Below, one piece after another: positions 54,201 to 62,171 of a stretch of 64,000 nt of DNA. The stretch's first letter is position 1. Each line of letters begins with the position of its first letter. The notes under the pieces were generated by a model that was given only the letters and a program-made list of their open reading frames with translations, made no database searches and was not told where the DNA came from. A program made the position numbers and the translations under genes. The DNA is from Calothrix sp. NIES-2098 (lineage in GTDB: Bacteria; Cyanobacteriota; Cyanobacteriia; Cyanobacteriales; Nostocaceae): contig AP018172.1 in NCBI GenBank assembly GCA_002368175.1, forward strand, positions 4,467,001 to 4,531,000, in the 5' to 3' direction.

Positions 54201-54872
54201 CTCACCTGTTTCCGTCAAATAGGCGCGGATAAACTGCTGCATCTGCTCCTCCGTTAGGGGTTGCATTTCCAGCTTTTGCTCAATTCCCAAATCGCCACCT
54301 ACCCCCAAATCTCGCGTAGTGAAAATCATTGGCGTTTTGGGGTGATTTTCCCGAAAAGTTTTTAACTCCCGCCTTGCTTCATCATTGGGTAACTCGTTTA
54401 CCCCATCCACAAGCAGCAAAAATTGCCGGTTACGCAACAAGGTTTTGATTTTTACATCTATATATAATCCATGCCGATGCAAAAAATTTTGTATCAAATC
54501 TAGCACAGAAGTTGTGTATTGCCGCAACTCCACCAGCACGGGTATGCACCCCGAATCGCCTAGAGATTTTGCTTTCTCTGCTTCTTCCAACAACAGCCGC
54601 GCTAAGGCTGTAGATTTGCCTGAACCTGGTTTCCCTACAAGTAATACATGATTCTCTGCATATTTACGTAACCCTTCCTGCACTGGTAAGCGTTCTGTTT
54701 TCTCCTGGGTGTCACCTCGGTTGTCTTGCTTTGGCGACACTGTTGCTACCATCAAGCCCTCAAACGGTGAGTTTTGTCTACGCCCTTCTACATCTGTAAT
54801 GGTGTATTTTTGCCACCAATGTTGGTAAGTGTCGCAGACTGATTCTAGGTAATGTTGAAAATCAACGTTCAT
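51222..54872 (-). CDS. NACHT - HEAT - CHAT caspase-like STAND protein
   Basis: The 1216-aa product has a short N-domain (1-65), a NACHT NTPase (Walker A GKPGSGKST 80-88, Walker B LLLVDGVNE, sensor FTTRDLG) and a winged-helix and helical region. A variable run of HEAT repeats follows (about 470-860), then a C-terminal CHAT peptidase. The CHAT dyad is visible: His in FHFIGHG (about 1072) and Cys in LNSCQGAEVS (about 1117). In this class ligand sensing through HEAT repeats is thought to drive NTPase oligomerisation and release of the caspase-like protease, giving cell suicide or immunity. Arrays of a 21-bp repeat lie on both sides, and a MITE lies about 110 bp upstream of the start. Confidence 0.9.
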   Translation of the reverse strand: MNVDFQHYLESVCDTYQHWWQKYTITDVEGRRQNSPFEGLMVATVSPKQDNRGDTQEKTERLPVQEGLRKYAENHVLLVGKPGSGKSTALARLLLEEAEKAKSLGDSGCIPVLVELRQYTTSVLDLIQNFLHRHGLYIDVKIKTLLRNRQFLLLVDGVNELPNDEARRELKTFRENHPKTPMIFTTRDLGVGGDLGIEQKLEMQPLTEEQMQQFIRAYLTETGEEMLQRLGERLRSFGETPLLLWMLCELFQHTNDIPPNLGLVFRQFTQFYVGKIKDDVRVVEELRGWWKQSLEALAFTIMQGETPTELRVIIDRLEAEEILTKFLEGKVDYPPTRAKELLKDLLKHHLIQISSNEKIEFRHQLIQEYYAAECLLQKLPHISNEKLKRDYLNYLKWTEPLALMLALVEKEAQAVGVVKLALEVDLKLGARLAGEVRQDFQAKAIDLITNLTIPELLRIELLDITRSEYVVNYLDYYLQSKILDDIRINAVDILVKIGNKAAIDILSNLVNDEEYYIRYQVINVLVKFNNKLAVNNLISALKSKHPDVRKRAASELGKIGNLSAVNPLIDVLDDEDEDVRFSAMTALDEIGTEAAIYAIKSLHIYKLFKLFNKINSVDIGNKYLNSNKSNKNFSTPGLKDEYLEIDIHKKLEASEYEKLIKDGISLLNHQKSDVRVAATKSLIRLSNKTAIYLLMNALQDENSEVRWRVAEVLAQIGNIASPAINVLITALQNENSEVRWRAAEALGNIGNKDAVNPLVAALQDEKSEVRWRAAEALGKIKDSQAIAPLISALHDQDPLVRTLATEALGEISSSEILPEMWKLRLTGVDDAKHVISKIQERYKFYNHKIFHSPSIENATQTELKIMKYQDFQILVDKNHQIRASSEQGDVSAEFRLDMNEIELALELIELNKTNDKLLKKLGNQLYQALFPNQINARFHATIAGAQAKQESVRLRLIFQSPQLAALPWEFLYDAETNTFLGNNIQTVLSRYIDVPLLKRDIKTAKLPLKVLLVISSPTDLAPLDATGEATLINSALETHINAGQIELDIIKEATTRNINQKLREKSYNIFHFIGHGVFKDNKGYIALEDDNKQAKLMDEESFANFFLGYRSLGLAVLNSCQGAEVSEQQIFAGIAPNLVQRGIPAVVAMQYSIRDTTAKIFADEFYRTLALGYPVDAAIQTTRNAISQEIGLNQRDFATPVLYMRAKDGIILDFHR

Positions 54873-54980
54873 GCAGGAAGTTGACTGATTAAGGGCTAAA
54901 ATTGTTGCTTAAGCTGTATGAGTAATTAGTATAAGCTCAAATTTTAGACGGATGGGTAAGGGTACGGCATTGCCCATTGG

Positions 54981-55162
54981 TGTCAACTTAACGTGAAACC
55001 CGTTTGGTTGCAAGGTTTCGCCCTCACCCCCAGCCCCTCTCCCACCGGGAGAGGGGAGCAAGAGATTTAATTCCCCTTCTCTTGGGGGAGAAGGGGTGAG
55101 GGGATGAGGGCGAGGGTTTTTGTACAACACGCGCCGTATATAGCTTTTAGCTTAAGTTGACA
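54981..55162. mobile_element. MITE copy 2 upstream of the NACHT-CHAT gene
   Basis: This 182-bp element has the ends TGTCAACTTAA and TTAAGTTGACA and the same interior as copy 1 at 32058-32242. Its flanks are again parts of a GGTACGGCATTGCCC / GGGTGCCGTGCC palindrome. A clear 9-bp duplication is not visible here. It lies in the 5' region of the minus-strand NACHT gene and could affect its promoter. Confidence 0.75.
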
Positions 55163-55336
55163 GGTATGGTGGGTGCCGTGCCACTACAAAGAATTTATCT
55201 GTCGCCAATATTATTTGAATTGGTATTACACTAAAGCGAATGCAGTATACAAAAAGAGCGATCGCTTTTTCTACCCTTGTTACACAATGCAACCATGCGC
55301 GATCGCCATATTATTACAACTAAATAGCAGCACTTC

Positions 55337-55546
55337 ACGCTTGTATTATTAACGCGTCGGGCTGTGATGCCAAAACATTGGGCTGTTATATTAACACGTC
55401 GGGCTGTGATGCCAAAACATCGGGCTGTTATATTAACGCGCCGTGCTGTGATGGCAAAACATGGGGCTGTTATATTAATGCGTCGGTCTGTGATGGCAAA
55501 ACATCGGGCTGTTATATTAACGCGTCGGGCTGTGATGGCAAAACAT
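55337..55546. repeat. 21-bp alternating tandem array, right copy
   Basis: Ten 21-bp units (the first degenerate) alternate strictly between a TGTTATATTAACGCGT type and a TGTGATGNCAAAACAT type, giving a 42-bp higher-order period. No Shine-Dalgarno precedes the open frame through it. Confidence 0.88.
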
Positions 55547-55664
55547 AGACTAGCCAAGCATTACCAACTCTCTCTCTTCTTGTTTTAGCTGAATATTTCA
55601 GCTTACTGCTATTTTTTTTGTTGTAATGGGCACATTAAATATATAGTCTACTACTTAACTATCT

Positions 55665-56036
55665 ATGGTTCTTCAAAACACAACAAATCGTTTGCGCCCT
55701 ATAATCATTAGTCAAGATGTTGACTCATTGAACGGTTTGCAAGCCATCGACACTTATGACACATCCCGTGCTGATGCTTCTGTTGCACACCTACAGCAAG
55801 CTTATCAGGCGATGATTGTGCAGCAAAAAGCGGAAACTGAGAAACTAGCTTTTTATCGTGCGGCTGCTGATGCTGCGAGATTGGCAGAATGGGAATTCCA
55901 TAATGCGATATTAGCGATGAAAGAAGTTGTCCGCGGACAATATGGCTCAGATAGCGATCAAGCACAAGCAGTAGGATTGAAGAAAAAATCAGACCGCAAG
56001 CGTCCCAGCCGCAAAAAGTCGGTTGTTACAAGTTGA
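55665..56036 (+). CDS. Small hypothetical protein with basic tail
   Basis: This 123-aa protein is not recognised. It has a helical, Ala/Glu-rich middle (HLQQAYQAMIVQQKAETEKL, AADAARLAEWEFHNAILAMK) likely to form a coiled coil. The tail is strongly basic (LKKKSDRKRPSRKKS), which could bind nucleic acid. The ATG at 55665 is the only good start. It converges on the TPR-like gene at 56095 with a GC hairpin between them. Confidence 0.65.
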   Translation: MVLQNTTNRLRPIIISQDVDSLNGLQAIDTYDTSRADASVAHLQQAYQAMIVQQKAETEKLAFYRAAADAARLAEWEFHNAILAMKEVVRGQYGSDSDQAQAVGLKKKSDRKRPSRKKSVVTS

Positions 56037-56050
56037 TATCAATTTGCCAC

Positions 56051-56073
56051 GTAGGGGCGGGGAAACCCGCCCA
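56051..56073. terminator. GGGCGGG hairpin between convergent genes
   Basis: GGGCGGG and CCCGCCC arms enclose GAAA, preceded by GTA. It is the same repeat type as 31074-31096 and is well placed to stop both convergent genes. Confidence 0.5.
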
Positions 56074-56094
56074 TAAACTGATAATTTGTTCTTA

Positions 56095-58233
56095 TTAACA
56101 ATCAATCCAAGCTTGTAGGTAATCGCGCAGAGATGCTACCTGTACTTTCTCAACTACTTGTTGGGCTTTATTGAGTCGATCTAAAGCGACATACTGCTTC
56201 ACCAAGCGAGTGTATTGGTGGGCGCGATCGTTTTCATCGGCTACTTGCATATATTCGTTGACTTGAATGATGCGGGTTTCGGGGTCGGCAATTTGTTGTG
56301 CTAGCGCAAAGGCGCGATCGAGTAATACAATTGCATCTTCATTGCGTCCCAGTTGCGCATAGGTTTTGGCGATCGCTAATAATTTTGTCGCTTGTCTATC
56401 TGGTAGCGTTTCTACTTCCACCACTTGCAACGCAGCATCAAAGACGTAGTTTGGCAGTGCCTGTTGGAAAATAACATCATAGCTCTCTTGTCGCTGAGAG
56501 TCTGAATTTGCTTGAGCTATTGTTAAGGCAGCAGTATATTGTCTGTGTTGGATAAAATAATCAACAATCTGCCTGAACAAAAGACCGCGATTAACTTCAT
56601 CTTTTACTTGCTGCACTGTTTGAATGGCTTGTTGCAGGAAAGATTGTGTCTGTGCTGCATCTTTTAAACGCAGATATGCCTGAGCGATCGCTGCTAGTGC
56701 TAAGGCTTTCTGCTCAATAATTTCTAAAGCTTGTGCTTGGGCAATTGCGATTTGAATTAAACTGGTGAATAGTTCCTGTGTAGGTGCGTTGGCTGCAAGT
56801 TCTACCCTTGTTAATACTTGATATGGGGTGGTTACAGTATTATCAATTTGTTTAACTACTTCAATAGCTTGATGCCATTGTTTAGTATTAGCATAAGCAA
56901 GCGCAATTTCTTTTAAGCTCAGATTGCGTTCTTCTGGCCAAATATGATGAGGAATTTCTTTTGCTACTTCTAGCGCTTTGTCTAGGTTTTGCGAACGCAG
57001 CAACTCTTCCACAATTCGTCGATACCAACTTGGCAGATCGTAAAATTCGGTGTTATTTTTCACCACATTTAAAACTGCGATCGCCAAATTATATTGTTGT
57101 GCATCAATAGCAGATTGCAGAATATATCCAAGGTAAGGGCCAACCTCAATCGCAGGTTTTGAGTGAATCAAATCTGTGAGTTGAGCAAGAACTTGTTGCA
57201 CCTGCTGAGATTGATTAGCTTTGGCGTAAGCAACAGCAATTGCAGTCAATGCAGTAATCTTTGCTCCCTCCTCAGCGAGTCTTTGGGCTGCATTGAGAGC
57301 AATGGTGAGTTGACTTGTTGTGCAATAAGTTTGAATTAGTCTTGCTTGTAAGCCTGCGGCGTACTGTTCTTTCGCCACCAGTTTCAGTGCTTTGGCAAAC
57401 AGGCGATTACCCAGTCGGGGTTGATCGTGAGTCGCCCAATACACAGCCATGTCCACTAAAGCAAAAGCTTGGGATTCAGAACTGTGAATTTTGGCGGTGA
57501 CAGCCTGGGCTAAATGTAAATCTTCTCTAGCGATCGCATCGCGCACGACTTCTTGATAAATTGAGTTTTCGTGATATTCATTGCCAATTGTTTCAGCTAT
57601 TGCCAAAGCGCGTCGTGCTGCACCAGATCTGGTATACAGGAATGCGATAGACTCTAGATGATTTCCTCGCGCGTAGTAATCACTTGGAAGTTGTTCCACA
57701 GCTGTCAAAGCTAGAGTCAGTCCTGCTTGCACTTCGAGTTTTTGTTGGAATCGCAGCCATGCTAGTTGAATCAATTCATCAGCGCGACTTCCGACATCGG
57801 GAATTTGCTGTATTGTTTCAGTAGCTTGTTGAAGTGCGATCGCAGCCAGATCGGTTCGTCCTAGAGTTTGATAAGCTTCTACAAGTTGTTTTAAATGTGA
57901 GACGGCAAAAGTATTTACGCCCAAATTCAGCGCATACTGCTGCACCTTCAACAGCCACTCAATCCACCGATCTTGCTCTTGGCGCGGGAGTTTAGTTAAC
58001 GGTTGAAAGACAATGTATTCATCGACAATCAGAGAAAAAAGACTAAATTGCTGTTGTTCGGGATTGTTGAGAACTGCAAGTACCGCACGATCGAGAATTT
58101 GATGGCATAGTTTCAGCGCTTGGTCATACTGCTGAGTACTGATGAATTGCAGCACATCATTGGCAGCCTCACTAATTTTCTCGGCAAGAAGAATTTGGTA
58201 AATTTCTGGGGATATTTGCAGAGTAGATGTCAT
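56095..58233 (-). CDS. TPR-like helical repeat protein, paralogue 1
   Basis: The 712-aa protein begins MTSTLQISPEIYQILLAEKI and ends SLRDYLQAWIDC. It is made of about 35-residue helical pairs with TPR-like patterns (LVEAYQTLGRTDLAAIALQQ, ALALAAIAQAYLRLKDAAQT). There is no signal peptide, kinase or other domain. It is a tandem duplicate of the next gene (58346-60499) with matching ends. Such proteins usually act as scaffolds; the partner is unknown. The 113-bp gap between the two copies contains a 25-bp palindrome. Confidence 0.8.
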   Translation of the reverse strand: MTSTLQISPEIYQILLAEKISEAANDVLQFISTQQYDQALKLCHQILDRAVLAVLNNPEQQQFSLFSLIVDEYIVFQPLTKLPRQEQDRWIEWLLKVQQYALNLGVNTFAVSHLKQLVEAYQTLGRTDLAAIALQQATETIQQIPDVGSRADELIQLAWLRFQQKLEVQAGLTLALTAVEQLPSDYYARGNHLESIAFLYTRSGAARRALAIAETIGNEYHENSIYQEVVRDAIAREDLHLAQAVTAKIHSSESQAFALVDMAVYWATHDQPRLGNRLFAKALKLVAKEQYAAGLQARLIQTYCTTSQLTIALNAAQRLAEEGAKITALTAIAVAYAKANQSQQVQQVLAQLTDLIHSKPAIEVGPYLGYILQSAIDAQQYNLAIAVLNVVKNNTEFYDLPSWYRRIVEELLRSQNLDKALEVAKEIPHHIWPEERNLSLKEIALAYANTKQWHQAIEVVKQIDNTVTTPYQVLTRVELAANAPTQELFTSLIQIAIAQAQALEIIEQKALALAAIAQAYLRLKDAAQTQSFLQQAIQTVQQVKDEVNRGLLFRQIVDYFIQHRQYTAALTIAQANSDSQRQESYDVIFQQALPNYVFDAALQVVEVETLPDRQATKLLAIAKTYAQLGRNEDAIVLLDRAFALAQQIADPETRIIQVNEYMQVADENDRAHQYTRLVKQYVALDRLNKAQQVVEKVQVASLRDYLQAWIDC

Positions 58234-58307
58234 TGTTGGGGGTATTTGGTTTACTACTATGAGTTATCAGTAGATTGCGAACTTTTACTCAAAAAATTAA
58301 ACATATC

Positions 58308-58332
58308 GTATGGTGGGCACTGCCCACCATAC
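58308..58332. repeat. 25-bp perfect palindrome between TPR-like paralogues
   Basis: GTATGGTGGGCA and its complement surround one C. It lies just after the stop of the upstream paralogue in transcription order. It could be a terminator, although the T-run on the minus strand is not immediate, or a dispersed repeat. Confidence 0.6.
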
Positions 58333-58345
58333 ATAGGTTATCTAT

Positions 58346-60499
58346 TTAACAATCAATCCAAGCTTGTAGGTAATCGCGCAGAGATGCTTCCTGCACCTTC
58401 TCAACTACTTCTTGGGCTTTATCGATTTGTTGTAGCGCCACATACTGCTTCACCAAGCGGGTGTATTGGCTGCGGCGATCGTTGTAATCGGGTTCTGGTG
58501 TATTCTCGTAACGGATAATTGTGCGGCTTTCGGGATCGGCAATTTTTTGAGCTACCGCAAAGGCGCGATCGAGGAATGAAATTGCATCTTCATTGCGTTG
58601 CTGTAAAGCATAGATATTGGCGATCGCTAACAATGTTGTAGCTTGTCTATCTGGTAGCAATTCTACTTCCACCACTGACAACGCCACATCAACGGCGTAG
58701 TGAGAATTTAGCTGATAGAATACGGCATTGTAGACATTATCTTGCAAATAACCAGCTGGATAAGCCTGCGCTATTGTTAGGGCAGCAGTATATTGATTTT
58801 GGATAATTAGATAATCGTTAATTTGGGCGAACAGACGACCGCGACTTTGACTTTCGTCATCTTCTACCTGCTGCATTGTTTGGATTGTTTGTTGCAGGAA
58901 AGATTGTGCTTGTTCTTCATTTCCCGAACGCAGATATGCAACAGCGATCGCCGCTAGTGCTAAGGCTTTTTGCTCAATCGCTTCTAAGGCTTGTGCTTGT
59001 GCAATTGCAGGTTGAATTAAGCTGGTAAATTCTGCTGGTGTCGGTGCAGTCGCCGCTAGTTCCACCCGTGTTAATACCTGATATGGGGTACTGGGGGTAT
59101 TTTCAATTTGTGTTACAACATCAATAGCTTGGCTCCATTGTTGAGCATTGGCATAGGCGATGCCTGCGGCGACGCCAAAGGCGAGCGCAATTTGTTGCAA
59201 ACTAGAACTTTGTTCATCTGGCGAAACATAATTAGGAGCTTTTTTTGCTAATTCCAGTGCTTCGTAGAGATGTTGCGAACGCAGCAGCGCTTGCACGAGT
59301 TCTCGATACAAACCCGATTTATAAATCAAGTCGCCTTTATTTTTTACCGCATTGAATACCACGATCGCTAAATGATACTGTTGTGCATTGCTAACAGTGC
59401 TCATTAGCACGATTTCCCAATTATTTAAACTCTTGAGTTGAGCAAGAATTTTTTGTAACTGCTGGTGTTGGTTGGCTTGTGCGTAAGTCAGAGCAATTTC
59501 ACTCAATGCTTGAGCCTTGTGTGCATCCTGAGTCAGTCTTTGGATTGCATTGAAAACAATGGTGAGTTGACCTGATGTGCTGTAAGTTTTAATCAGTAAG
59601 TATTGTAAGCCTTGGGCGTATTCTTCTTTCGCCACTCGTTTGAGTGCTTTGGCAAACAGGCGATTACCCAATCGGGGTTGATGATGAGTTGCCCAATAAA
59701 CTGCCATTTCTACTAAAGCATAAGCTTGGTATTCAGCCCCTTGAATTTTAGCTGTAACAGCCTGGGCTAAATGCAAATCTCCTCTTTTAATCGCATCGCG
59801 CACAATCTCTTGATAAATTGTGTCAGGGGAATGGTGATTGCCAATTTTGTCGGCTAATGCCAAAGCGCGTTGTACTTCACTCAGTTGAATATATAGGAAT
59901 GCGATTGATACAAGATAATTTCCGCGAGTGAAGGTATCTTCACTAGGAATTTGTTCAACGGTTGCTATAGCTTGAGTGAGTAATTGTTGGGCTTCGGCTT
60001 TTTGTTGGAATTCTAGGCGAATAGATGCTAGTTGAATTAATTGGTCGGCGCGACTTGTGGCGTCAGGAATTTGCTGCGCTGCTGCGGTGGCTTGTTGAAG
60101 TGCGCTCTCCACCAGTTCGCTTCGTCCCAAATTTTGATAAATTCTTGCTAGTTGTTTTAAATCTTGGGCAATCCCTACAGGCTGTTCGTGATTCAGCGCA
60201 TATTGCTGTACTTTCTCTAGCCACTCAATCCACCGATCTTGCTCTTGGCGCGGGAGTTTAGTTAAGGGTTGAAGGAGATTTGCTATTTCATAATAGCCAA
60301 TGACATAGGAAATCCAATATGATTGTTGTTCGCGGTTGCTCAGGAGTGCAACACGATCGAGAATTTGATGATATGTTTTCAGCGCTTGGTCATAAATCTG
60401 GAAACGCACTAATTGCACTGCATGAGCGATCGCTTCATTAATTTTGTCGTAAATAACCGTTTGACGAAGTTCTGGAGAAATTTGCAGGGTAGATGTCAT
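58346..60499 (-). CDS. TPR-like helical repeat protein, paralogue 2 with an in-frame repeat insertion
   Basis: This 717-aa protein shares start (MTSTLQISPELRQTVIYDKI), end (SLRDYLQAWIDC) and repeat layout with the gene downstream (56095-58233). It carries eight extra residues (FGVAAGIA) within LQQIALA...YANAQQW, where the paralogue reads LKEIALAYANTKQW. These are encoded by a 24-bp GCGATGCCTGCGGC-type element at 59156-59179. The role is unknown. Together with the remnant at 60617 it shows a three-gene tandem family. Confidence 0.8.
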   Translation of the reverse strand: MTSTLQISPELRQTVIYDKINEAIAHAVQLVRFQIYDQALKTYHQILDRVALLSNREQQSYWISYVIGYYEIANLLQPLTKLPRQEQDRWIEWLEKVQQYALNHEQPVGIAQDLKQLARIYQNLGRSELVESALQQATAAAQQIPDATSRADQLIQLASIRLEFQQKAEAQQLLTQAIATVEQIPSEDTFTRGNYLVSIAFLYIQLSEVQRALALADKIGNHHSPDTIYQEIVRDAIKRGDLHLAQAVTAKIQGAEYQAYALVEMAVYWATHHQPRLGNRLFAKALKRVAKEEYAQGLQYLLIKTYSTSGQLTIVFNAIQRLTQDAHKAQALSEIALTYAQANQHQQLQKILAQLKSLNNWEIVLMSTVSNAQQYHLAIVVFNAVKNKGDLIYKSGLYRELVQALLRSQHLYEALELAKKAPNYVSPDEQSSSLQQIALAFGVAAGIAYANAQQWSQAIDVVTQIENTPSTPYQVLTRVELAATAPTPAEFTSLIQPAIAQAQALEAIEQKALALAAIAVAYLRSGNEEQAQSFLQQTIQTMQQVEDDESQSRGRLFAQINDYLIIQNQYTAALTIAQAYPAGYLQDNVYNAVFYQLNSHYAVDVALSVVEVELLPDRQATTLLAIANIYALQQRNEDAISFLDRAFAVAQKIADPESRTIIRYENTPEPDYNDRRSQYTRLVKQYVALQQIDKAQEVVEKVQEASLRDYLQAWIDC
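59156..59179. repeat. 24-bp in-frame insertion with GGCGA direct repeat
   Basis: The insertion starts GGCGATGCCTGCGGCGACG and is followed by a second GGCGA (59180-59184), like a 5-bp duplication. The paralogous gene lacks it. The core matches the insertion at 36637-36665. Confidence 0.75.
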
Positions 60500-60616
60500 A
60501 GTTTGAGGTATTTGCGTTACTACTTGCAGACTTACTACAACTAGCTCATCCGTTTTTCCTCAAAACAATCAAAAATTTCCTAGTAAGGACTTTAGTCTTT
60601 ACTAGGAGTTGGCTGT

Positions 60617-60735
60617 TTAACAATAAATCCAAGCTTGGAGATAAGCGCGCAGAGATGCTTCTTGAGCTTTCTCAACTACTTGTTGGGCTTTATCCAGTTG
60701 TCCTAAGGCGACATACTGCTTCAGCAAAGCGATCG
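60617..60735 (-). pseudogene. C-terminal remnant of a third TPR-like paralogue
   Basis: About 39 codons read LLKQYVALGQLDKAQQVVEK then AQEASLRAYLQAWIYC-stop, matching the C-termini of both intact paralogues (LVKQYVAL, SLRDYLQAWIDC). Homology stops near 60735, about 130 bp before the AriA-like gene. It is too short to be a functional repeat protein. Confidence 0.82.
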
Positions 60736-60863
60736 CTAATAGCTAAAATTTGTTTCTGCTTACACTAAACAGATACAAAAAATGTGCCTTTGTGTAACCT
60801 CTGCTTTGCAAGAGAAGATAGAGGTTACAATCAAAGTCATCAAGCCAATGGCTATAGGACTCA

Positions 60864-62171
60864 ATGACCATGCGAATTCAGCAAATTTCCGTCAGTGGCT
60901 TATTTGGAATTTTTGATCATGTAATTCCATTGAATATGGATGAACGAATCACCATCATTCACGGGCCAAATGGTTTTGGTAAAACAGCGATATTGAGAAT
61001 ATTGAATAGTTTGTTCAATTCTCAGCACTCAGAATTGATAGCTATACCGTTTAGAAGGTTTCGAGTTGAATTTGATAATAGTAGTAGTTTTGAAATAACA
61101 AAAAAAGTTGATGATCTAGAAGACTGGGAAAATAGTGATGTTATTTTCACATTTTATCAGCTTGGTTCTGAGCCACTCTCTTTTTATTTGCAGCAAAAAA
61201 AGGCTCTTGATGATGTTGATACAATATCAATAAGTGGCCGAACAAGTACTATAATTTTATATAAATATCTAGAGATTTTAAATAAGAATGTATCGTCTGC
61301 AATAGTCAAGTCAAAAGAAGAGCCTGAGTGGTTAGACAATTTGAAACGCAATATTTATATTCGCCTCATTGAATCACAACGTTTGCTTAACTTTGTTGCT
61401 AATGATACTTCCAGAGCAGAGCGTGAAACCCCATCAATATTGTCAACTGTGTCTGCTTACTCTGATGAACTTGCTAAACTGATGCAAGATAAATTTAAGG
61501 AATACGGCACAATATCTCAAGCTCTTGACAGAACTTTTCCACTTAGAGTGGTGAAGCAACAGCCATCCGCAGATTTAACAGATGAACAACTTCGTCATCA
61601 ACTAAACGAACTTGAAGCTACACGTACTCGGCTTATAGAAGTAGGTCTTTTAGATAAAGATGAGGATACAGAATTTCAAATCCAGCCTCAAGATATAGAT
61701 GAAAGTACTAAAAATGCTTTGTCTGTATATGTTGAGGATGTAGAAAAGAAGCTGAGTGTTTTTGAGGAAATAGCAAGCAAAATCGAGTTATTAAGGAAGA
61801 TTATTAATAATAAGTTTGCTTACTCCTACAAAGAAATAAACTTTAGTAAAGACAAGGGATTTGTAATTACAACGCGATATAACTCCCATGTATCTAATTC
61901 AAAAGTTCTTTCGCCAACAGATTTATCATCTGGCGAACAACATGAACTAGTTCTGCTATATGAACTACTATTTAAAGTTAAGCCTAACTCTCTAGTATTA
62001 ATTGATGAGCCTGAACTATCTCTTCACGTAGGATGGCAAATTCAGTTTTTAAAGGATTTGCAAGAAATCACAAAGCTTGCTGACCTAGATATTCTCATGG
62101 CTACTCATTCACCAGATATCATTCAAGATCGCTGGGATTTGACAGTTGAACTGAAAGGGCCAGAAAAGTGA
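60864..62171 (+). CDS. AriA-like AAA15/ABC-type ATPase (PARIS-like defence pair)
   Basis: This 435-aa ATPase has Walker A HGPNGFGKTAILRIL (about 34-48), an insertion with coiled coil (about 250-320), an ABC-type signature LSSGEQHELVLL, Walker B LVLIDEPELSLHV and an H-loop MATHSPDII. It overlaps a DUF4435 gene by 4 bp. ATPase plus DUF4435 (TOPRIM-like) is the layout of PARIS, in which AriA holds AriB inactive until a phage anti-restriction protein is sensed. The start is ATG 60864; an ATG two codons later is equally possible. It lies beside a truncated TPR gene, consistent with island insertion. Confidence 0.82.
   Translation: MTMRIQQISVSGLFGIFDHVIPLNMDERITIIHGPNGFGKTAILRILNSLFNSQHSELIAIPFRRFRVEFDNSSSFEITKKVDDLEDWENSDVIFTFYQLGSEPLSFYLQQKKALDDVDTISISGRTSTIILYKYLEILNKNVSSAIVKSKEEPEWLDNLKRNIYIRLIESQRLLNFVANDTSRAERETPSILSTVSAYSDELAKLMQDKFKEYGTISQALDRTFPLRVVKQQPSADLTDEQLRHQLNELEATRTRLIEVGLLDKDEDTEFQIQPQDIDESTKNALSVYVEDVEKKLSVFEEIASKIELLRKIINNKFAYSYKEINFSKDKGFVITTRYNSHVSNSKVLSPTDLSSGEQHELVLLYELLFKVKPNSLVLIDEPELSLHVGWQIQFLKDLQEITKLADLDILMATHSPDIIQDRWDLTVELKGPEK

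Noticed and set aside
54909..55130. 73-codon minus-strand ORF
   Set aside because: Lies inside the MITE copy 2 hairpins; its Pro/Gly-rich sequence reflects the repeat.
55231..55588. ORFs on both strands through the right 21-bp array
   Set aside because: Open frames on both strands follow from the 21-bp unit; no evidence for translation.
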